From NCBI GenBank assembly GCA_014534415.1, contig JACVRM010000122.1:1-6603 (forward strand): a DNA stretch of 6,603 bases. Reading direction: 5' to 3'. Under the pieces are notes generated by a model. It ran no database searches and was not told the DNA's origin. It saw only the letters and a list, made by a program, of their open reading frames with translations. This document shows positions 1 to 5,149 of this stretch, piece after piece. This DNA is from Thermoleophilia bacterium. Lineage in GTDB: Bacteria > Actinomycetota > Thermoleophilia > Gaiellales > Gaiellaceae. The stretch's first letter is position 1; every line of letters starts with the position of its first letter. Made by a program: the position numbers and the translations under genes.

Positions 1-32
1 ACGTTCAACAGCGTGTTCGTCGCTCACAAGCC

Positions 33-36
<4 letters not shown>
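1..36 (+). CDS. C-terminal end of an unidentified upstream gene (partial)
   Basis: Frame 1 reads 11 codons, TFNSVFVAHKP, and then a TGA stop at 34-36. The stop overlaps the GTG start of the next gene in a GTGA arrangement, which is typical of translationally coupled genes in one operon. The piece is too short to assign to a family. Nucleoside transport or deaminase genes often precede this phosphorylase in other bacteria, but nothing in these residues proves that here. It is called coding because of the stop/start overlap and because no Shine-Dalgarno or promoter motif lies just before position 33. Confidence 0.5.
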
Positions 37-1331
<1,295 letters not shown>

Positions 1332-1353
1332 CCGCCTCGCGGGGAGTGCGGAC

Positions 1354-1359
1354 TACGCT
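1354..1359 (+). promoter_or_regulatory. Probable -10 element of a leaderless mutM promoter
   Basis: TACGCT fits the TANNNT -10 pattern and ends six bases before the mutM GTG at 1366. Transcription would then start at about 1366, on the start codon itself. There is no Shine-Dalgarno sequence at a working distance; the nearest purine run, GGGGAG at 1341-1346, is about 19 bases from the start codon. No clear -35 is seen. It lies in the 34-base gap after the phosphorylase gene, which shows no terminator hairpin. Confidence 0.5.
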
Positions 1360-1365
1360 GAAACG

Positions 1366-2250
1366 GTGCCCGAGTTGCCCGAGGTGGAGACGGTGCGCGC
1401 CGCGCTGGCGCCCGCCCTGACGGGACGGCGGTTCGAGCGTGTGCGGATCGACGACGGCCGGCTCGTCGCGCCGCTCGACCCGCGCGCCGTCGCGGCGGAG
1501 CTCGAGGGCGAGCGCGTGGCTGCCGTCGAGCGTCGCGGCAAGTACCTGGTCGTGCGGTTCACGAGCGACCGCCGCCTGCTCGTCCACCTCCGCATGACCG
1601 GGTCGCTGCGGCACGTCGCGAACGGGGCGAAAGCGGCTTCCGACCCGCACATACGGGCGGTGATCCGCCTGGACGATGGGTCACACCTCGTCTACCGCGA
1701 CGTGCGTCGCTTCGGAACCTGGGTGGTACTCGGGCCGAGCGCGGCGGACGCCTACCTGGGCGCTCGGCTCGGTGAGGAGCCGCTCGGCCGGTCGTTCACG
1801 GCGTCCCGGCTCGCCGAGCGTCTGGCACGGCGGACGATCGCGGTCAAGGGCGCCCTGCTCGACCAGCGCACGGTCGCGGGCCTCGGCAACATCTACGCCG
1901 ACGAGGCGCTCTGGCGGGCGCGCCTCCATCCGCAGCGGCCCGCCGGTGAGCTGGACGAGGCCGAGGTGCGCCGTCTGCACCGCGCCGTCCGCGACGCGCT
2001 TCGGCTGGGCATCGCCCGCCAGGGCGCCACGCTCCGCGACTACGCCCGTCCCGGCGGCGAGTCCGGCTCGATGCAGCACGAGTTCCGGGTGTACGGCCGC
2101 GCGGGCGAGCCCTGCGACCGCTGCGGCACGCCGATCGAGAAGATCCGCGTGGCCGGACGCAGCGCGTCGTACTGTCCGGGCTGTCAGCCGCTCTACGCTG
2201 CCAGTTCCTCCAGCGCGCCGGTCTTGTCGAGGCGCCAGAGCTCCGCGTAG
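1366..2250 (+). CDS. mutM: Formamidopyrimidine-DNA glycosylase (8-oxoguanine repair)
   Basis: A 294-residue bifunctional DNA glycosylase/AP lyase that removes 8-oxoguanine and ring-opened purines in base-excision repair. The start is fixed by chemistry: GTG at 1366 gives MPELPEVETV, and after Met removal Pro2 is the catalytic nucleophile, with Glu3 and Glu6 conserved. Other marks are K59 (equivalent to E. coli K57), M77 and the RRF at 114-116 (lesion-gap residues), and the helix-two-turn-helix region KGALLDQRTVAGLGNIYADE (161-180) with N175. The C-terminal zinc finger has Cys250, 253, 270 and 273 with the DNA-contacting R265. Most relatives end soon after the last finger cysteine, but here about 20 more residues (Ser/Ala/Arg-rich) follow, encoded antisense to the end of the glutaredoxin gene. 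A longer in-frame start at 1282 exists but would hide Pro2 and is rejected. Confidence 0.97.
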   Translation: MPELPEVETVRAALAPALTGRRFERVRIDDGRLVAPLDPRAVAAELEGERVAAVERRGKYLVVRFTSDRRLLVHLRMTGSLRHVANGAKAASDPHIRAVIRLDDGSHLVYRDVRRFGTWVVLGPSAADAYLGARLGEEPLGRSFTASRLAERLARRTIAVKGALLDQRTVAGLGNIYADEALWRARLHPQRPAGELDEAEVRRLHRAVRDALRLGIARQGATLRDYARPGGESGSMQHEFRVYGRAGEPCDRCGTPIEKIRVAGRSASYCPGCQPLYAASSSSAPVLSRRQSSA

Positions 2251-2450
2251 CCGCCGATCGGCTGGTCGTCGATGAGTATCTGCGGCACCGTCCAGCCGCC
2301 CGTCAGCTCCATCAGGTTGCGGCGAAAGTGCGGGTCGTCGTCGAGCAGGATCTCCTCGTAGGCCAGGCCGCGCGAGTCGAGCAGCGTCTTCGCGCGGACG
2401 CAATAGCCGCACCAGCGTGTCGTGTACATGCGGATGCGCGGCGGCCCCAC
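2193..2450 (-). CDS. Glutaredoxin (CGYC, GrxC/mycoredoxin-like)
   Basis: An 85-residue thioredoxin-fold oxidoreductase expected to reduce disulfides or mixed disulfides in the cytosol using a low-molecular-weight thiol. It shows the active site WCGYC (Cys14, Cys17), the cis-proline motif TVPQI (54-58, Pro56), and the glutaredoxin GGYAEL motif (66-71). The active-site stretch YTTRWCGYC resembles actinobacterial mycoredoxins, while the TVPQI...GGYAEL half looks like GrxC. The GTG at 2450 is preferred because GGAAG lies nine bases upstream of it (2460-2464 on this strand). An ATG at 2429 would give a 78-residue protein starting MYTTRW and is also possible. The last 58 bases overlap mutM in opposite orientation. 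The gene is divergent from recO across 43 bases. Confidence 0.9.
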   Translation of the reverse strand: MGPPRIRMYTTRWCGYCVRAKTLLDSRGLAYEEILLDDDPHFRRNLMELTGGWTVPQILIDDQPIGGYAELWRLDKTGALEELAA

Positions 2451-2480
2451 GGCCCGTGTCTTCCACGCGGCGGGCCTCTC

Positions 2481-2486
2481 TACACT
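2481..2486 (+). promoter_or_regulatory. Probable -10 element of a leaderless recO promoter
   Basis: TACACT fits TANNNT and lies seven bases before the recO GTG at 2494, putting the expected transcription start at about 2493. No usable Shine-Dalgarno sequence lies between them. No clear -35 is seen in the overlapping 5' part of the glutaredoxin gene. Confidence 0.5.
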
Positions 2487-2487
2487 A
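2482..2487 (-). promoter_or_regulatory. Candidate -10 element for the glutaredoxin gene
   Basis: On the minus strand TAGTGT fits TANNNT. Transcription would start near 2475, leaving a leader of about 25 bases that contains GGAAG as a ribosome binding site nine bases before the GTG at 2450. The element is almost the same seven base pairs as the recO -10 on the other strand. A TTGTAG upstream is 20 bases away, too far to be a convincing -35. Confidence 0.35.
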
Positions 2488-2493
2488 GGCCGC

Positions 2494-3234
2494 GTGGCGC
2501 GGCGGACCTACAAGACGGAAGCCGTCGTGCTCAGGTCGCTTCGCTTCGGGGAGGCCGACCGGGTGCTGCACCTCTACACGCTCGACCGCGGGCGCGTGGG
2601 GGCCGTCGCGAAGGGCGTGCGCAAGACCAAGTCGCGCTTCGGCGCTCGTCTCGAGCCGCTCAGCCACGTCGAGCTCATCCTCCACGAAGGGGGAGGCGAG
2701 CTCCACACGATCACGGGCGTCGAGCTGATCCGCTCGCACCGCGCTGCGCGGGAGCATCCCGACCGGCTCGCCGTCGGGCTCGTCGGGCTCGAGGCGATGC
2801 TGCGCCTCTTCAGCGAGCAGGAGCGCAACGCGCGCGCGTTCGAGGCGCTCACACGCTTCCTCGACGTGCTCGACGAGGCCCAGGCTGGACGCGAGCACGT
2901 CCTCGACCCGCTCGGGCTCTCCTTCCAGCTGAAGCTCCTCTGGCTGTCGGGCTACCTCCCGCACCTGCGCGGCTGTGCCGAGTGCGGGACGGACGAGGCA
3001 CTCGTCGCCTATTCGCCGCGCGCGGGCGGTGCCGTCTGCCAGAACTGCGCCGAGGGCGCCCAGCCGCTCTCCCGCGATGGCCTGCGCGGCATCGAAGCGC
3101 TGCTACGCCGGCCGCTTGCCGAGGCGCACGACGCCGGTTTGACGCCGGGTGGCGCACGCGATGCGCTCAACGTCGTGCGGAGCTCGTACGAGTACCACGG
3201 CGGGTTCCGGCTGCGGACGCTCGCCGCCCGCTAG
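2494..3234 (+). CDS. recO: DNA repair protein RecO
   Basis: A 246-residue recombination mediator that, with RecR, loads RecA on SSB-coated single-stranded DNA in the RecF pathway and can anneal complementary strands. The N-terminal OB fold (about 1-80) contains the typical ARRTYKTEAVVLRSLRFGEAD start and the basic GVRKTKSRFGARLEPL stretch (41-56). The C-terminal helical domain carries a zinc site, Cys161, 164, 182 and 185 (CAEC...CQNC), as in Deinococcus and many Gram-positive RecO proteins. The length is normal. GTG at 2494 is chosen because it starts the conserved domain exactly and follows a -10 motif by seven bases. The frame is open 24 codons further upstream, but that stretch is antisense to the glutaredoxin gene. 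Its TAG stop is nested in a CTAG shared with the esterase on the other strand. Confidence 0.96.
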   Translation: MARRTYKTEAVVLRSLRFGEADRVLHLYTLDRGRVGAVAKGVRKTKSRFGARLEPLSHVELILHEGGGELHTITGVELIRSHRAAREHPDRLAVGLVGLEAMLRLFSEQERNARAFEALTRFLDVLDEAQAGREHVLDPLGLSFQLKLLWLSGYLPHLRGCAECGTDEALVAYSPRAGGAVCQNCAEGAQPLSRDGLRGIEALLRRPLAEAHDAGLTPGGARDALNVVRSSYEYHGGFRLRTLAAR

Positions 3235-4259
3235 GCGGAGAGCCGCTCGGCGAGGAATCGCAGCGCGAGCGGGTAGCGGTACTCGATAAGCGCGTGCGTC
3301 GCGTCGAACAGCTCGAAGTGGACGACCGGCTCCGCCACGCCGAGGCGGCCGAGCGCGCGCCGGAACGCCTCCGCGCCGAGGTCGAGGTACCACTCGTCGC
3401 GCGTGCCCGCGTCGATCCAGATCGCGCGCAGCGACCGCAGCGCGTCGGCGCGCTCGGGCGCCATGCGCACCGGATCGCACGCCAGCCAGCGCGCCCAGAC
3501 CTCGTCCACGACCGCGCCGGTCGCAGGGTCGAACGGCAGGCGGACCGTCCCGTCGTCGTCCGCGGAGTAGGCGGCCGCGTAGCCCCAGAGCTCGAACAGC
3601 TTGTCGTCTCCCTCGCGCGAGAACGCCGGGCGTGTGCGGAACTCGGCCCGGAAACGGTCGTAGGAGCCGTCGTAGTTGTCGCGGAGCGTCCGCGCCGCGG
3701 CGCGGAAGTCCGGCAGGTAGCAGGCCTCGAAGAGCGCGTCGCCGGCGTGCGTGGCGAGCGCTCCGAACAGGTCGGGGCGGAGCATGGCCGTGACCATCGC
3801 CCCGTAGCCGCCGCTCGACTTGCCGGCGATGGCGCGGCGCTCGCGCACCGCGGCCGTGCGGTAGTGCGCGTCCACCCAGGGAACGACCTCGTCGCAGAGA
3901 TAGGTGTGGTAGCGGCCCGTGCCGGGCGAGTCGAGGAACTGGCTGCCGCCCACGGACGTCCAGGCGTCGACGTAGACGACGATCGCCGGCGCCGCGCCGC
4001 TCGTGAAGAGCTCGTCGGCGAGCTCTGGGAAGTTGCGACGTAGGGCGACGCGGTTGCGCCACATGTCGAGCTGCCCCGTGAACCCCTGGATGACGTAGAT
4101 CGACGGGTAGCGGCGTTCCGGCTCGTCGTCGTAGCCGGGCGGTACGTAGACCCAGAGCGGCCGCTCGTGCGGGTCGCCGAGCGGGTTGCCGAGCAGCGCC
4201 TCGCTCGCGAGCACGTGCTCGTCGAGGCGGCCGGCGAAATCGCGAGACCACGGCAGCAT
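3231..4259 (-). CDS. Esterase-family alpha/beta hydrolase (esterase D / enterochelin-esterase-like)
   Basis: A 342-residue protein of the putative esterase family (PF00756 type), which includes S-formylglutathione hydrolase, enterochelin esterase and mycolyltransferase relatives. The substrate here is unknown. Visible marks are an early strand and turn PLWVYVPPGYD (34-44), an oxyanion-region YPSIYVIQGFTG (51-62), and the nucleophile elbow GKSSGG (146-151) with Ser148 in GxSxG. The best candidates for the acid and base are Asp288 (or Asp284) in DAGTRDEWYLDLG and His322 in FDATHALIEYRYP. No signal peptide or membrane segment is seen, so it is probably cytosolic. The region around 190-260 reads as an insert or cap over the core fold. 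ATG at 4259 is the only sensible start; it has no Shine-Dalgarno sequence and lies 23 bases from the divergent glyQ. It sits between recO and glyQ on the opposite strand, and nothing in the context shows its role. Confidence 0.88.
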   Translation of the reverse strand: MLPWSRDFAGRLDEHVLASEALLGNPLGDPHERPLWVYVPPGYDDEPERRYPSIYVIQGFTGQLDMWRNRVALRRNFPELADELFTSGAAPAIVVYVDAWTSVGGSQFLDSPGTGRYHTYLCDEVVPWVDAHYRTAAVRERRAIAGKSSGGYGAMVTAMLRPDLFGALATHAGDALFEACYLPDFRAAARTLRDNYDGSYDRFRAEFRTRPAFSREGDDKLFELWGYAAAYSADDDGTVRLPFDPATGAVVDEVWARWLACDPVRMAPERADALRSLRAIWIDAGTRDEWYLDLGAEAFRRALGRLGVAEPVVHFELFDATHALIEYRYPLALRFLAERLSA

Positions 4260-4266
4260 GGCCGCG

Positions 4267-4272
4267 TAGCAT
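4267..4272 (+). promoter_or_regulatory. Probable -10 element of the glyQS promoter
   Basis: TAGCAT fits TANNNT and ends ten bases before the glyQ GTG at 4283, so the transcript would have a leader of four bases or fewer. A weak -35, GAGACC at 4244-4249 (sharing the central GAC with TTGACA), sits 17 bases upstream, inside the 5' end of the esterase gene. No T-box leader or other riboswitch can fit in the 23-base gap. Confidence 0.45.
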
Positions 4273-4273
4273 T
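4268..4273 (-). promoter_or_regulatory. Weak candidate -10 element for the esterase gene
   Basis: On the minus strand AATGCT keeps the two most important -10 positions (A second, T last) but lacks the first T. It ends eight bases before the esterase ATG at 4259, so transcription would start about two bases before the start codon. It overlaps the glyQ -10 on the other strand. No ribosome binding site is present, which agrees with a leaderless start, but the motif is weak. Confidence 0.25.
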
Positions 4274-4282
4274 GCCGAAGCC

Positions 4283-5149
4283 GTGAACTACCAGGAGATG
4301 ATCCGCGCGCTCGAGGGGTACTGGGCGGAGTACGGCTGCGTGCTCATGCAGCCGTACCACACGGAGCTCGGCGCAGGCACGGCGAATCCGGCCACGTTCC
4401 TGCGCTGCCTCGGGCCGCGGCCGTGGAAGGCCGCGTACGTGGAGCCCGTCATCCGCCCGACCGACGGCCGCTACGGCGAGAACCCGTTCCGCTTCCAGCA
4501 CTACTTCCAGTACCAGGTGATTCTCAAGCCCGCACCCGCGGACGTGCTCGACCTCTACTGGGGGTCGCTGCGCGCGCTCGGCATCGACCTCGAGCGCCAC
4601 GACCCGCGCCTCGTCGAGGACGACTGGGAGCAGCCGACGATGGGCGCGTGGGGGCTGGGCTGGGAGGTCTGGCTCGACGGCATGGAGGTCACGCAGTTCA
4701 CGTACTTCCAGCAGCTCGGCGGCCTCGATCTCGAGCTGATCCCCGCCGAGCTCACGTACGGCACCGAGCGGCTCGCCATGTTCATCCAGGGCAAGGAGAC
4801 CGCATTCGAGCTCGAGTGGGCGCCCGGGGTCGCGTGGGGCGACGTGTACCGCGAGAACGAGCGCCAGTGGTCGGCCTACAACTTCGAGGAGGCGCCCGTG
4901 GACGTCCTCTTCAGGCGCTTCGGCGAGCACGAGGACGAATGCCGCCACCTCGTGGAGCGCGGGCTGCCGCTGCCCGCCTACGACCAGGTGTGCAAGGCCT
5001 CGCACACGTTCAACCTGCTCGACGCGCGCGGCGCGGTCTCCGTCACCGAGCGGGCGGCCTACATCGGGCGCGTGCGGACGCTGGCGCGGCTCGTCTCGCA
5101 GGCGTACGTGGACTCACTCGGCGAAGAGGGGCTCGAGGCCGCTGCCTAG
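4283..5149 (+). CDS. glyQ: Glycyl-tRNA synthetase alpha subunit
   Basis: The 288-residue catalytic subunit of the bacterial alpha2-beta2 glycyl-tRNA synthetase, which activates glycine with ATP and, with GlyS, charges tRNA-Gly. It is recognised almost end to end: the N-terminus MNYQEMIRALEGYWAEYGCV, LMQPYHTELGAGTANPATFL (21-40), the class II motif-2 region RPTDGRYGENPFRFQHYFQY (58-77), GAWGLGWEVWLDGMEVTQFT (121-140), motif 3 TYGTERLAMFIQG (158-170), and KASHTFNLLDARGAVSVTER (238-257). The length is slightly under E. coli GlyQ (303). GTG at 4283 starts the conserved block directly. Its TAG stop overlaps the proposed glyS start, so the two subunits are probably co-translated from one mRNA, as expected for a fixed-ratio complex. 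Confidence 0.98.
   Translation: MNYQEMIRALEGYWAEYGCVLMQPYHTELGAGTANPATFLRCLGPRPWKAAYVEPVIRPTDGRYGENPFRFQHYFQYQVILKPAPADVLDLYWGSLRALGIDLERHDPRLVEDDWEQPTMGAWGLGWEVWLDGMEVTQFTYFQQLGGLDLELIPAELTYGTERLAMFIQGKETAFELEWAPGVAWGDVYRENERQWSAYNFEEAPVDVLFRRFGEHEDECRHLVERGLPLPAYDQVCKASHTFNLLDARGAVSVTERAAYIGRVRTLARLVSQAYVDSLGEEGLEAAA
5125..5131 (+). promoter_or_regulatory. Possible ribosome binding site for glyS
   Basis: AGAGGGG inside the end of glyQ lies ten bases before the CTG at 5142. It is the best purine-rich, anti-SD-like run near the glyS N-terminus, and it supports initiation at 5142 better than at the second in-frame CTG (5151), which would be 19 bases away. A GAGG at 5135-5138 is only three bases from 5142 but about 12 from 5151. 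Confidence 0.4.

Noticed and set aside
1332..1365. Possible terminator between the phosphorylase gene and mutM
   Set aside because: The 34-base gap has no stable inverted repeat followed by a T run; it looks like a promoter region only.
2422..2493. Upstream in-frame ATG that would extend RecO by 24 residues
   Set aside because: The extension lies antisense to the glutaredoxin start, resembles nothing in RecO, and the GTG at 2494 begins the conserved domain right after a -10 motif.
2328..4043. Long plus-strand open frame (571 codons) across recO and the esterase gene
   Set aside because: It is Arg/Ala/Pro-rich with no recognisable motif and lies out of frame over recO and antisense to the esterase, both of which show strong family motifs. 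Long spurious frames are expected at this GC content.
3167..5005. Long minus-strand open frame (612 codons) opposite glyQ and out of frame with the esterase
   Set aside because: Low-complexity Ser/Arg/Thr-rich translation with no domain signature, opposite the highly conserved glyQ; a GC-driven shadow frame.
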